Shown: piece after piece, positions 1 to 9,454 of the stretch
Numbering within the stretch: position 1 is the stretch's first letter
Layout of the letters: every line of letters starts with the position of its first letter
Assembly (NCBI GenBank): GCA_045541915.1
Contig: JAZQJZ010000012.1
Span: 137,854 to 201,853 of the forward strand
Source: RGIG5579 sp045541915
Lineage (GTDB): Bacteria; Bacillota; Clostridia; Oscillospirales; SIG627
Direction: 5' to 3'
DNA: 64,000 bases
Position numbers and translations under genes: made by a program
Notes under the pieces: generated by a model
Seen by the model: only the letters and a program-made list of their open reading frames with translations
What the model was told of the DNA's origin: nothing
Databases searched by the model: none

Positions 1-11
1 TTTTTCATCAT
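1..11 (-). CDS. 5' end of a truncated minus-strand gene
   Basis: Read on the minus strand, a GGAGG ribosome binding site (15-19) is followed by two consecutive ATG codons (9-11 and 6-8) and a Lys codon, after which the window ends. The arrangement copies the start of the flavodiiron gene just upstream. No product can be named. Between the two genes lies a short hairpin (26-42, AAGTGCC/GGCACTT) that may attenuate or separate them. Confidence 0.45.
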
Positions 12-65
12 TTACCTCCATTTTTAAGTGCCGATGGCACTTTTGATTTGATTGTTTACCGCGCT

Positions 66-1217
66 TTACCGCACAAGCTCGTCGGAAAGGGCTGAAATGG
101 CCGCCATGCTCTCTTCATTGAGAGAAGAAAGGATGCGAACGTTATTTTCTGCAAACTTCAGATTCTTGCATTTTTCCAGTTGCTCCTTCATGATCTTCGT
201 GGCCAGCGGCGCCCAGGAGCCGTTTTCCACAAAGGCGACAGTGCGTCCGCCGAAATTTCTCTCCGTCAAATGATGGAGATAGGTTTTCATAAAGGGGAAA
301 ATATCCGCATTATAGGTGGTGGTGGCAAGAACCAATTTGGAATACCGGAATGCCTCCGCCACTGCGGATGACATATCACATCTGGCAAGATCCTTGATCA
401 CCACCTTCGGACAACCCTTTTCTTTTAACTTCTCTGCCAGAGCCAGAATAGCCTTTTTGGTATTCCCGTAAACGGAAGTATAGGCAATGAAAACCCCTTC
501 TTCTTCCGCCTGATAGGTGGACCAGGTCTGGTAGGCTGCAAGATACGGATCCAAGGGAGACGCAAGATGAGGCCCGTGAAGGGGACAAATAAAACGAATA
601 TCAAGACCGGATGCTTTTTTCAAAAGGCTCTGCACCTGGGGACCATATTTGGCCACAATGCCGATATAATAGCGCCGGGCTTCGTCCATCCAATCCTCTG
701 TTACATCCAATGCACCGAACTTACCAAAGCCATCGGCAGAAAACAGAACCTTGGCGGTGCTGTCATAAGAAACCATAACCTCGGGCCAATGAACCATCGG
801 TGCCAAAAGGAAGGTGAGCTGATGCGTTCCCAAAGAAAGGATATCTCCCTCCCCTACTACCATTCTTCTATCAGCAAAATCATCGCCGTAGAAATTTTTC
901 ATCATGGCAAAGGCCTTGGAAGAAGAAACGATCGTGGCCTCGGGATAGGTCTGCATAAAATGAGAAATGTTGGCAGAATGATCCGGCTCCATATGGTGAA
1001 CAACAAGATAATCCGGTTTTCTTTCCCCAAGAAAGCTTTGAATATTCTCCATCCATTCCCGGGTAAAGGCAGCATCCACCGTATCCAGAATGGCAATCTT
1101 TTCATCTAAAATTCCGTAAGAATTGTAGGACATACCGTTGGGGACAGCATACTGCCCTTCAAACAGATCCACCTTGTGATCATTTACACCAAGGTAAAAG
1201 ATATCATTTGTGATCAT
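66..1217 (-). CDS. fprA: Flavodiiron protein (A-type flavoprotein, FprA family)
   Basis: A cytoplasmic enzyme that reduces O2 to water (or NO to N2O) and so detoxifies oxygen in anaerobes. The N-terminal metallo-beta-lactamase-like diiron domain carries the ligand motif HMEPDH (residues 75-80), with further candidate ligands at H143, D162 and H214. A flavodoxin domain (about 242-380, TSVYGNT phosphate loop) binds FMN. The predicted 383 aa is near the family norm. Two adjacent ATGs follow GGAGG; the second (1217) has the better 6-nt spacing, but 1220 is possible. It appears to have its own promoter and to sit outside the Bat/MoxR operon, from which a terminator separates it. Confidence 0.93.
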   Translation of the reverse strand: MITNDIFYLGVNDHKVDLFEGQYAVPNGMSYNSYGILDEKIAILDTVDAAFTREWMENIQSFLGERKPDYLVVHHMEPDHSANISHFMQTYPEATIVSSSKAFAMMKNFYGDDFADRRMVVGEGDILSLGTHQLTFLLAPMVHWPEVMVSYDSTAKVLFSADGFGKFGALDVTEDWMDEARRYYIGIVAKYGPQVQSLLKKASGLDIRFICPLHGPHLASPLDPYLAAYQTWSTYQAEEEGVFIAYTSVYGNTKKAILALAEKLKEKGCPKVVIKDLARCDMSSAVAEAFRYSKLVLATTTYNADIFPFMKTYLHHLTERNFGGRTVAFVENGSWAPLATKIMKEQLEKCKNLKFAENNVRILSSLNEESMAAISALSDELVR

Positions 1218-1254
1218 CATTTTCCTCCACAGAAATATCAAATTCAATATAACA

Positions 1255-1283
1255 TCAATATCACAAATTTTCTGATTCGTCAA
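1255..1283 (-). promoter_or_regulatory. Candidate sigma-A promoter of fprA
   Basis: On the minus strand, TTGACG (1278-1283) and TATTGA (1255-1260) are separated by 17 bp, about 40 bp upstream of the start codon. The -10 is imperfect. Confidence 0.45.
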
Positions 1284-1343
1284 GGATTTGCTTTACTTTT
1301 TATTCTTCCCTTCTCCACTTTTTTTATAGATCAAAAGGTCCTA

Positions 1344-1372
1344 AAAAACTCCGCTTTGAAAGCGGAGTTTTT
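1344..1372 (-). terminator. Intrinsic terminator of the Bat/MoxR operon
   Basis: CTCCGCTT/AAGCGGAG stem with a 3-nt loop, flanked by A and T runs, directly after the stop codon of the last operon gene. Confidence 0.85.
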
Positions 1373-1374
1373 CA

Positions 1375-3972
1375 TTACGGCTTTAAAATTTTCCACTGGA
1401 TCAATTGATGTACCACATCTTTCCATCTCAATTTCCGGATGGCAATATCTGCAAGAAGCAAAACGGCCGAAATAACAGAAAAGAGAATCAGAGGATTATA
1501 CACCACCCCTACTGCAGAAACAGAAACCTGCGAGAGCTGTTCCATATCGGTGAAAACCTGACCGCCGGAAGGAACACACAGGGCATCCATCAACTCCTTT
1601 CCATCCAGAATGAAGGCGTCGTATTCTGCGGAATAAGAAACTGCAAGGGCGGTATCCAAATAGTCCACCACCTGACCAGCACTGTCCTTTTCAATAAAGC
1701 GCATTTCATAAATGCCGGAACCAATCACAGGAAGCGTAACCTGGTAAACACCGGTAGCGGTTTGGAACATGGCATATTCACCGCTTCCGTAATTGGAATT
1801 GACCGTTGCAGTCACGGTATTTTGCGGAGAGATGCCGGAGGTTGTGATCACAAGATCCATAGACTTAGAATGAATGGAGGAGGCCATGGAAAGCGAGGAA
1901 TCCTGCCAGGCTCGATTTGCACTGGAGCTGATCATTTGCCGCATCAGGGTTTGCCCCGATTCATCCGAAAGCCAGGCAGATGACCATTCTCCCTCAAAAT
2001 CACCGGTAAAGCAAGCAACAGTTCCCATTCCCCAATTGCAGGAGGCAAACAGAGGATGACCTTTTTCCGTTACCAGATATGCAGTGGCATCCTCCTTAAT
2101 AGTGGTGCCTAAGAACCCCTTCAGTGCAGGAAGCGCTTTTACATTGATCTTTTCCGTTAAGGGGCTTTCTTGATTCAAAACGGGATAAAACTCACCAACC
2201 ATCAAGGAATCTACCGTAACCTGCTTGGTCTCGCTGAGCATAATATCCGGAAGGCTGGTGGCATTTTCCACATAGTAGTAACGACCTCCGCCATATTCGC
2301 TCATTTTTTCCAAAATATCAGAAGAGTATCCCAGACCGATGGTGGAAACAGTAATGCCGGCATGGTTTGCTTTCTGGACGGCGCGGTAATAATTATTGTC
2401 GCTGGGCCGACCGTCTGACAGAAAGATCATATGCTTCACATCGGCATCGATCTCATCCAATTGGGCTTTCGCCATTTCCACCGCTCCGGCATAACGGGTT
2501 CCGGTAGCAGTGGCAAGGCCGGAGATGGTTCGGATCAGATGATCCTTATTTTGATTGGTGGCACGAATTAGGGGAGAAGCCAATTTGGCAGAGCTATTAA
2601 AAGTTACAATGCCCACATAGTCATTTTGTGTCATAACTTCCACGCACTTAATAGCACCCTGCTTTGCCACTGAAAAATAGGTGGCTCCGTGATTGGTCAT
2701 ACTGTTAGAGCAGTCCAGAACCAGCATCAGCGCCACGGATTTTCCCTCGGTGCTTTCTTTTACGGTAAAGGTTACGGGAATCATCTCTTCCAGTACCGTT
2801 TTTTCCATATTACCGTACATAAAGGTTTGGCCGCCGCCAACCATCAAAAGGGTTTTTCCGTAAGTGGAAACATAAAGATCCAGAAGCTTACCGTAATCCT
2901 CAGGCAGATCCTGATAATCCACATTGGAAAGAACGATCTCATCGTACCGACAAAGCTCCACAATGCTCTGAGGCGCCTTTTTGGCTGCGATCACCTCCAC
3001 CGTGTTTTCCGATGAAAGGATATTTTTCACGCTTTCCCCTTTTTTCACATCGTCCGCGATGATTAAAACATTGGGGTCACCTGCCACCTTTACATAGGCA
3101 TAGCTTTCGTTGTTGGTGCGGATGGTATCATACTCAGTCTCCATCACCAAGTGATACACCTGGGCGCCGGGGGCTTTTGCGATCACCTCCGGCTCCAGCA
3201 CCAACGATCCGGGAGAAAGCTGGGCGATGTAATAATACACCACTTCTCCGGCGCTGTCATAAAGATACAGCTTTGCCGTTCCCATGGTATTGCTCTCCAA
3301 TTCCACAGTAAAGGACATTTCATCCCCCACATAGGCACTTTGAGGGCCGGAAAAACTGGAGATCTGCATTTCGGCAGTCTGCATTTCGGTGGTATCAAAA
3401 TACACCGCATCCAAACGGACACCCTGAGTGGCAAGGTAACGGGCCGTATCCTCCCCTTTGCCGTCGGTCTGTTTGCCATCGCTTAAAAGGATCAGCCTTC
3501 CCGCCTTGTCCGAAGGCAAGAGATCAGAGGCGTATTGAAGGGCCGCGTCAATATCGGTGGCATTGGCAGCAACGGTAACGAGATTGAAAGTCCTCTTTCC
3601 CTTCTCCAATTCCAGAGCATAGAGCTGATCGTTTCCGAATGCTACAACGCCGCACGGTACGGTTTCATCCACCAGATCCAGAATCTCCTGGGTTTTGGAT
3701 CGGATCTGATCCTTCACCGGCTCGGTACTGTCTGACAGGTCCACCACCAGCATCACAGCTTGTTCATCGGTTTTAGTGGTAATATGAAAGCCCGACAAAG
3801 CCAGAACCAGGAAGGCGGCAATGATCACATGCAGTACCACAGGAAGAATCTTTTTGACAGATTTTCTTCTCTGTGCGGGAAGCAGGAAAAACGGAAGCAG
3901 AATGATGACAAGGGCCGGGATCGCCACAAGCAGCATCCAAGGATTTTCAAAGCCTAACTCAATACCTTTCAC
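1375..3972 (-). CDS. Membrane protein with two von Willebrand factor A domains
   Basis: The 865-aa product begins with two hydrophobic helices (about 10-30 and 45-62). A first VWA-like domain follows with a DLSDS metal-site motif (near 78), then a glutamine-amidotransferase-like segment (about 300-380). A second VWA domain has DCSNS (near 420), and a C-terminal transmembrane helix ends in a short basic tail. VWA domains bind partners through a divalent metal, so this is likely a membrane-anchored scaffold. The start is GTG after a GGGGG ribosome binding site and overlaps the upstream BatA-like gene by 14 bp, indicating translational coupling. It is the last gene of the operon. The physiological role of these clostridial Bat-like operons is not established. 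Confidence 0.85.
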   Translation of the reverse strand: MKGIELGFENPWMLLVAIPALVIILLPFFLLPAQRRKSVKKILPVVLHVIIAAFLVLALSGFHITTKTDEQAVMLVVDLSDSTEPVKDQIRSKTQEILDLVDETVPCGVVAFGNDQLYALELEKGKRTFNLVTVAANATDIDAALQYASDLLPSDKAGRLILLSDGKQTDGKGEDTARYLATQGVRLDAVYFDTTEMQTAEMQISSFSGPQSAYVGDEMSFTVELESNTMGTAKLYLYDSAGEVVYYYIAQLSPGSLVLEPEVIAKAPGAQVYHLVMETEYDTIRTNNESYAYVKVAGDPNVLIIADDVKKGESVKNILSSENTVEVIAAKKAPQSIVELCRYDEIVLSNVDYQDLPEDYGKLLDLYVSTYGKTLLMVGGGQTFMYGNMEKTVLEEMIPVTFTVKESTEGKSVALMLVLDCSNSMTNHGATYFSVAKQGAIKCVEVMTQNDYVGIVTFNSSAKLASPLIRATNQNKDHLIRTISGLATATGTRYAGAVEMAKAQLDEIDADVKHMIFLSDGRPSDNNYYRAVQKANHAGITVSTIGLGYSSDILEKMSEYGGGRYYYVENATSLPDIMLSETKQVTVDSLMVGEFYPVLNQESPLTEKINVKALPALKGFLGTTIKEDATAYLVTEKGHPLFASCNWGMGTVACFTGDFEGEWSSAWLSDESGQTLMRQMISSSANRAWQDSSLSMASSIHSKSMDLVITTSGISPQNTVTATVNSNYGSGEYAMFQTATGVYQVTLPVIGSGIYEMRFIEKDSAGQVVDYLDTALAVSYSAEYDAFILDGKELMDALCVPSGGQVFTDMEQLSQVSVSAVGVVYNPLILFSVISAVLLLADIAIRKLRWKDVVHQLIQWKILKP

Positions 3973-5770
3973 GGCAATACCACCCCCATTCTGCCAGCAA
4001 GATCAAGAGAAGTGCAAGGGACAAATTAAACCAGATTTCTGAAACAGCATCGTACTCTGTTAAACTGGTTCTGTCCTGGAAACGAACCTCCAGTTCCTTG
4101 TCCAACTCTGTTACATTTTCATCATTGGGAATATGGACGAAAAATTTCGCCTCCTGCGCCTCTTCTCTGCTTTTGGCGATCACAGTGTGCACTCCCAATT
4201 GAGAAGCCGGAACAGAGCTATGCTCTCCGGTAAAGGAAAGGGCATGCTCAGAGCCATCGGGAAGGATGGTATAAAGCTGATCCACGCCGGGCTTTACCGT
4301 CAGCTGCACCGATTCTCCAAACACCACATCGTTTTTTTTCACAAGGCCAGGAACGGAATACTCCACCAAGTTTCGAACAAAAAGCGGATAATCGCTTTTT
4401 ATGGGGAAATTGGTATCGTGCAGGTCAAAGGCGAGAACGGTAAAATACATTCCGTTGCTCATTCTTCTGGTGGCAAGAACCGTCTCTTCCTCGCAGAATA
4501 CCAGTTTTTCCCAAGCCGGCGTTCCGGTAAGAGGAGAATAATTGGTTACTGCTACATCGAAAATGGAAACATCCCGGAACAGTTCGCTTTCAATGCCTTT
4601 TTTTTGCGTCAAATAGCATACCTTTTCCGAAGGATTTCCGGCTCGGATCCCCTCCGGCAAATGGCTTGTTCCAAACTGGACAATGGAGCCGTCCTGGGGG
4701 TATTCCTCCGGAGAAACACCGTCGAAAATATAAAGGTCAAAGCCCTCAAGCTTGGTGCGACCCAAGGAAGAAACCACCGATACCGTGCAGTTATCCAGAG
4801 CTTTCAAGGCTGTTTTCAAATACAAGGGTGTAGCACTGACCAGGAGAATGCTATAATCCCGGTCGATTTTGGGACAAAAAACATAAGAATTGTCAAGAGA
4901 GAGGGCATCCTTTTCATCCAAAAAGACCTCTGCCGCGCTGTACTGGATGGGCTCTTCCACCACAAAGGAAAACTCAGTTTGGGCATCGGCATCGCAGGAA
5001 ACCATTTTGGCATCCACCACCTTGCCGTCAATGCGCAGACCCACGGTGACCTCGCAAGGTTGATGGAAGCTGGCAAGAGTCCCGGCGAAGGTGGTTTGGA
5101 TCCCCTCTTTTTTGGCTGTCAGATCAGAAAGGCTTAGATTCCATTCATTCTCATTGAGGTTTTCTACCGAAACATGATTGGTTTCGGGATACTGGGTATC
5201 GGTAAAGAAGATCACCTGGGCGTTGACACTTTCATTGCAGATCAGCTGCGCCAGGGCGATGGCTTTTTCCGCATCACATCCTCCGTTTGAGCAAAGAGCT
5301 CTATTCAAAACCAGTTCCGCTTCTGCCGTTTCGGTACATTCCTGGAGCATAAAGGTGGCTTCATCCCCGGCTAAAATGAGACTTAGGGTATGTCCTTGAC
5401 CGATCTCAGAAGTAAAATCCTTGATCTTTTCTACCGCTTTTTCAAACCGGGAAACACCCTTTTCATCCACCGTTTGCATACTGGCGGAGGAGTCCAGGAT
5501 CAAAATGTAATCGCAGCTTTCTCCGTTGATCACCGCCGGACGCGCAGCCAAAAGGGCCATGATGATCACCATGGCAAGCTGCATCAAAAACACCAATAGC
5601 TTTTGGATCCTCTGAAGGGGGAGATTGCGCTTTAAAAAGCGGTCACTCAAACGCCAGATATAGGTGCTGGAAACCGAGCGATCCTCGTGCTGTGCCCGGA
5701 TGAGATAAATGATGATCAGAATCGGAACGCCCAGAAGCAGCCAGAGTCCGGCAGGATTTAAAAACTTCAT
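3959..5770 (-). CDS. BatA-like VWA domain membrane protein
   Basis: The 603-aa product has the N-terminal BatA arrangement: a helix at about 8-23, a basic loop and a second helix at about 58-75. A VWA domain follows with DSSAS (near 92), then extended beta-rich regions and a C-terminal transmembrane helix ending in Arg/Tyr residues. The start codon lies in an ATGA overlap with the DUF58 stop and has a GAGGAGG site upstream. In other bacteria BatA proteins work with MoxR ATPases and DUF58 proteins in envelope or stress functions. The exact substrate here is unknown. Confidence 0.85.
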   Translation of the reverse strand: MKFLNPAGLWLLLGVPILIIIYLIRAQHEDRSVSSTYIWRLSDRFLKRNLPLQRIQKLLVFLMQLAMVIIMALLAARPAVINGESCDYILILDSSASMQTVDEKGVSRFEKAVEKIKDFTSEIGQGHTLSLILAGDEATFMLQECTETAEAELVLNRALCSNGGCDAEKAIALAQLICNESVNAQVIFFTDTQYPETNHVSVENLNENEWNLSLSDLTAKKEGIQTTFAGTLASFHQPCEVTVGLRIDGKVVDAKMVSCDADAQTEFSFVVEEPIQYSAAEVFLDEKDALSLDNSYVFCPKIDRDYSILLVSATPLYLKTALKALDNCTVSVVSSLGRTKLEGFDLYIFDGVSPEEYPQDGSIVQFGTSHLPEGIRAGNPSEKVCYLTQKKGIESELFRDVSIFDVAVTNYSPLTGTPAWEKLVFCEEETVLATRRMSNGMYFTVLAFDLHDTNFPIKSDYPLFVRNLVEYSVPGLVKKNDVVFGESVQLTVKPGVDQLYTILPDGSEHALSFTGEHSSVPASQLGVHTVIAKSREEAQEAKFFVHIPNDENVTELDKELEVRFQDRTSLTEYDAVSEIWFNLSLALLLILLAEWGWYCRERY

Positions 5771-6663
5771 CGAATCAGACCCTCCTCTGTGGCGTGGTGG
5801 AACAGTATTTTTTCCACACTCATATCACTGCACACGGTCATAAAACCCGCGTCTCTCGCGGCACAAAACTGCCGTAGGTCCGTTTGGTGGTACAAGAAAG
5901 CATCTTCATAAGCCTTGATAGAGGAACGGGTGATCTCCCGACGGTAATTCCTTTCGTCCTCCTCGTCAAATGCTTCCGAATCCAGCATCAAAACCTTTCC
6001 GCTGATATTGGGAGTGATCTCATCCCGGGAAAGCACTTGAATCAGGTTGACCTGTCTTTTTTTGAACCGAAGGTAATCTACCGCACCCTTCCAGTCGCTT
6101 TCGGTGAAAAAGTCGGAAATGATCACCGACATTCCATCGTCAAAGCCGGGAGTTTCCTGACTGACAATGGCATTTCCCAGGTCACCCTGACCGTAAAACT
6201 TCACCTTGTCAATTAGACCGGCAACGCGGTAAAAGGCTTCCCTTCCCACCACAGTTTTTCCAAGTTCTTCACAGGCAGAATCGTGGATGACATAAAAGGA
6301 CACCCGATCCATCGCCTGAACCGAGAGAAAGCCAAAAGCCGCCATCAATTTCAGCGCAATGTGAGCCTTGCTTGGATTTCCCCAATCCATGGAAGCAGAA
6401 GCGTCCAGATAAATGCGATGATGGAGCTGTCTTTCATCCACAAAAAGCTTCAGATACAGTTTTTCAAAACGGGCATACAAATTCCAGTCGATGCGACGCA
6501 GGTCATCGCCGGGGGCATAATCACGGAAATCCGCAAATTCCGCAGAACTTCCGTAGGCACCCGAGCGTCTGTTCCCACCGAACAAGCCCTCCATTGGTTT
6601 TCTGATGTGCAAATCACGGCTTTCCAGCATAGCCAGAAAGTCGCCGTCTATCACTCGCTTCAT
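5767..6663 (-). CDS. DUF58 domain-containing protein
   Basis: A soluble 298-aa member of the DUF58 family. The signature GSSAEFADFRDYAPGDDLRRIDW (about 39-61) and a following degenerate VWA-like fold (YLDASASM near 88) are visible. DUF58 proteins are regularly encoded beside MoxR ATPases and VWA proteins and are thought to be their adaptor. It is separated from MoxR by 38 bp, overlaps the next gene by 4 bp, and starts at ATG after GGAG. Confidence 0.9.
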   Translation of the reverse strand: MKRVIDGDFLAMLESRDLHIRKPMEGLFGGNRRSGAYGSSAEFADFRDYAPGDDLRRIDWNLYARFEKLYLKLFVDERQLHHRIYLDASASMDWGNPSKAHIALKLMAAFGFLSVQAMDRVSFYVIHDSACEELGKTVVGREAFYRVAGLIDKVKFYGQGDLGNAIVSQETPGFDDGMSVIISDFFTESDWKGAVDYLRFKKRQVNLIQVLSRDEITPNISGKVLMLDSEAFDEEDERNYRREITRSSIKAYEDAFLYHQTDLRQFCAARDAGFMTVCSDMSVEKILFHHATEEGLIR

Positions 6664-6701
6664 ATTGTTTTCTCCGACGAATTTTCATCCAAAGATGGTC
6701 T

Positions 6702-7694
6702 TTATCCTCTTTTTTTGCCTCCCACGACGGAAAGCAGTTTTTGGATCACATTGTCCGTTGTGACCTTTTCGGTAATGGCCTGGAAGCTAAGCTTGATTCT
6801 ATGGCGAAGTACAGGATAAGCAAGGGTGTTGATATCATCGTACGATACGTTGAATCTTCCTTCCATCAGTGCGCGCACCTTGCCGGCGGTGATCAGTGCT
6901 TGTGCAGCACGGGGGCTGGCACCGAAGCGCAAATATCGCTTGGCCACATCGCTAGCCTCGGGAAGCTCCGGATGGGTGGCGGAAACCAGCTTCATAGCAT
7001 ATTGGAACACTTCATCAATAATGGGGATCTCCTTTGCAGTATTGCGCATTTCCAAAAGCTCTGCACCGGTGAGTACAGCCTGCGCTTTCTCTGCCATGGA
7101 TTCCTGGGTCATATTGACGATCTGGGCCAATTCCTCAATGGTGGGAAAGCCTACCAGAAGTTTAAACATAAAACGGTCCATCTGTGCTTCGGGAAGCGGA
7201 TAGGTTCCGTCCTGCTCAATGGGGTTCTGGGTAGCCAACACAAAGAAGGGCTCTTCCAGAGAGAAGGTGTGGCCTCCTGCGGTCACAGTATGCTCCTGCA
7301 TAGCCTCCAGCAGCGCAGACTGGGTTTTGGGGGTTGCACGGTTGATCTCATCTGCCAGGATAATGTTACTGAAAACGGGGCCTTTCTGAAATTTCAATAC
7401 ATTCTGTCCGTTGGCATCCTTTTCGATCACATTGGTTCCCGTTACATCCGCCGGCATCAGATCCGGGGTGAACTGAATACGGGAAAAGGGCAAAGAAAAC
7501 GCCTGTCCCATAGAACGCACCAAACGGGTCTTTCCCACACCGGGAACACCCTCCAGAAGCACATTGCCACCAGCGATCATGGCGATCACAGTCTGTTCCA
7601 CCACATCCCCCTGGCCTACCATATCTTTTCCGATCTCATCTAAAAGCATTTTGCTCTTTTCTGAAAAAAACTTTACATTCTGTTCCGTTACCAT
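6702..7694 (-). CDS. MoxR-family AAA+ ATPase
   Basis: A cytoplasmic AAA+ chaperone-like ATPase of 330 aa. Walker A is GVPGVGKT (49-56), Walker B is ILADEINRA (112-120), sensor 1 is LATQNP, and the MoxR lid region is at the C terminus. MoxR proteins remodel or insert metal into VWA-domain partners, which fits the two VWA proteins encoded downstream. AAGGAG precedes the ATG. It lies 25 bp after the coiled-coil gene in the same operon. Confidence 0.93.
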   Translation of the reverse strand: MVTEQNVKFFSEKSKMLLDEIGKDMVGQGDVVEQTVIAMIAGGNVLLEGVPGVGKTRLVRSMGQAFSLPFSRIQFTPDLMPADVTGTNVIEKDANGQNVLKFQKGPVFSNIILADEINRATPKTQSALLEAMQEHTVTAGGHTFSLEEPFFVLATQNPIEQDGTYPLPEAQMDRFMFKLLVGFPTIEELAQIVNMTQESMAEKAQAVLTGAELLEMRNTAKEIPIIDEVFQYAMKLVSATHPELPEASDVAKRYLRFGASPRAAQALITAGKVRALMEGRFNVSYDDINTLAYPVLRHRIKLSFQAITEKVTTDNVIQKLLSVVGGKKRG

Positions 7695-7719
7695 TGTTTT
7701 ATTCTCCTTGTCAAAAATC

Positions 7720-9165
7720 TTAATTTAAAGAGGAATAATACCGATCAATGATCTGCTGCAGATCCTTCGGTACGGCACCTGCCTGAAGGGCCTCTAAATA
7801 CTCTGCATAATAGGCGGCAAAAACCTTGCCGTAAGAAATGCTTCCTTCCACCGGGTCAAAGATGGGTTCGGTCATCACTTCTACCTCCGGCCCCTCCTGA
7901 TCGCCGCCGAATTCCGGCTCTTCCTGATCCCCTTGAGGCTTATTTCCCTTAGGATTCTCCGACGTGCCGTTTTCCGTTTCTTCCTTTTTGCCTCCATCTT
8001 CGGAGTCCTTTGTTTGGGTCTGGTCCGTTTCTATTTCTTCCGGCTCTTCTTCCAGAATTTTATCTTTGGCTTCTTCTATCACACCCACCAGATAATCCAG
8101 CATTTCCTGAATTTTTCCCTGGGCTTCCAGAATCGCCAGAATCTCCTTTTCCGCCTCTGAGCAGGTGCTTTTCATTTGTGAGACAAAAGTTTCACTTTCC
8201 GTTTCCAATCGTCCCAGAGCTTCTGCAAATTCTTTCAAAGCGGAATATAGTGCATCCTCCGGCTCCACACCGGAATCGTTCAAGGCAGAGAGAATATCCT
8301 GGGATAGCACCCGGCTATGAGCGCGGTCCTGCTCCAGTTTTTCTATGATCGAAGAAAAGGCTTTGCTGACTGCCTGGCCATCGCCTTTTTCAATGGCTTT
8401 TCCTATTTCTATTGTGCTCTCGTACTTCTGAAGAGCTTTTCCAATGGGGATTCTGGTCAATTCTTTTTCCAGAAGAGCCTCCATTTCTTCCTTGCCCTGC
8501 TCCAGAATGGCCACCTGCTTCAATTCACTGTCCGTGGCCTCCAGTTTATCCTCTGTTTTGTCCAGAATGCTTTCCAGCCCGTCCTTTAGATCCTGATCCA
8601 ATTCGGAACTGCGAACCGCCTCCCGAAGCTGATCCAGAAGTTCCTGAACCAGGATTTCATACTGGCCTTTGCCGTCATCGGCAAAAGCAGAAAAGGAAAA
8701 GATGTTATAAGGGAGAAGCACCATCACAATGGCAAGACAAAGACTGATCAAAGGAAATAGAAAATGCCGCTTATAAAGAGAGAACTTCATTTCCCCGGGC
8801 TTTGCCTTTCCCACCTTTTCCACCGTATCCTGCCGCTGAAGCCGAGCAAGATCCGTTTTTTCATTCTCATACGCTAACATGGTGCTGACCCGTTCCTGCA
8901 GACCCATTTGATCCATACGCAGAGCGGTCTTTTTTCGATTCGGAAAATACCGAAAGAAAAACGATGCCAAAAACGCCAAAGCGAAGACTGCACCGCCAAC
9001 CAAAAAGAGCACTGATTTGGGTGTGGGAAGAATCAAAATGTGATACAACAGTGAAGTGAAAAACACGCTGCTGCCCGATAACGCCAAAGCAAAGAGGACG
9101 GCTTTGATCAGCGCTTCCCCAAACAGTCTTCTTTGAAATGGCAATAACAATGAACTGATTTTCAT
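7720..9165 (-). CDS. Membrane protein with long coiled coil, first gene of the MoxR operon
   Basis: The 481-aa product has two N-terminal helices (about 20-45 and 52-75), a third around 155-175, then a long charged region (about 185-400) rich in Glu, Lys, Gln and Leu that should form coiled coil. An acidic low-complexity linker (Glu/Thr/Asp/Gly, about 395-445) and a short folded tail follow. It resembles the loosely defined DUF4175-like proteins seen in such operons but I do not recognise a defined family. The start is chosen at the ATG preceded by GGAAAGG (9165) rather than 33 nt upstream. A scaffold role for the MoxR/VWA machinery is inference from position. Confidence 0.75.
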   Translation of the reverse strand: MKISSLLLPFQRRLFGEALIKAVLFALALSGSSVFFTSLLYHILILPTPKSVLFLVGGAVFALAFLASFFFRYFPNRKKTALRMDQMGLQERVSTMLAYENEKTDLARLQRQDTVEKVGKAKPGEMKFSLYKRHFLFPLISLCLAIVMVLLPYNIFSFSAFADDGKGQYEILVQELLDQLREAVRSSELDQDLKDGLESILDKTEDKLEATDSELKQVAILEQGKEEMEALLEKELTRIPIGKALQKYESTIEIGKAIEKGDGQAVSKAFSSIIEKLEQDRAHSRVLSQDILSALNDSGVEPEDALYSALKEFAEALGRLETESETFVSQMKSTCSEAEKEILAILEAQGKIQEMLDYLVGVIEEAKDKILEEEPEEIETDQTQTKDSEDGGKKEETENGTSENPKGNKPQGDQEEPEFGGDQEGPEVEVMTEPIFDPVEGSISYGKVFAAYYAEYLEALQAGAVPKDLQQIIDRYYSSLN

Positions 9166-9454
9166 ACCATACCTTTCCAAGCATTGCGCTCTCGTCAATG
9201 CAAACTGAAAAATCTAAAAAAACAGAATCTCTTTTAGCATTTTAGCACATAAAAAGACGGAAAAAATCTCTATTTTTGCTTTCTTTACACAATATTTACT
9301 TCTCCCGTCAAAGTGAAATAAAACCAAAAAGAAAAAACAGTGAAAATAACCAAACCCTTCTGTTTCATTTTTCACAAAAACATCACATTCTTTTTTCCCA
9401 ACATTAAGATTTTGACGCTAAAATGCAGGCAGTTTGAGAAAAGGAGTTGGTAAA
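9166..9454. promoter_or_regulatory. Divergent intergenic region with mirrored GCTAAAATGC motif
   Basis: An AT-rich region between the minus-strand MoxR operon and the plus-strand VTC gene. The 10-bp sequence GCTAAAATGC occurs at 9417-9426 on the plus strand and at 9237-9246 on the minus strand, each upstream of its own gene. The core TAAAAT could be a -10 element or an operator shared by both directions. No consensus -35 is evident. Confidence 0.35.
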
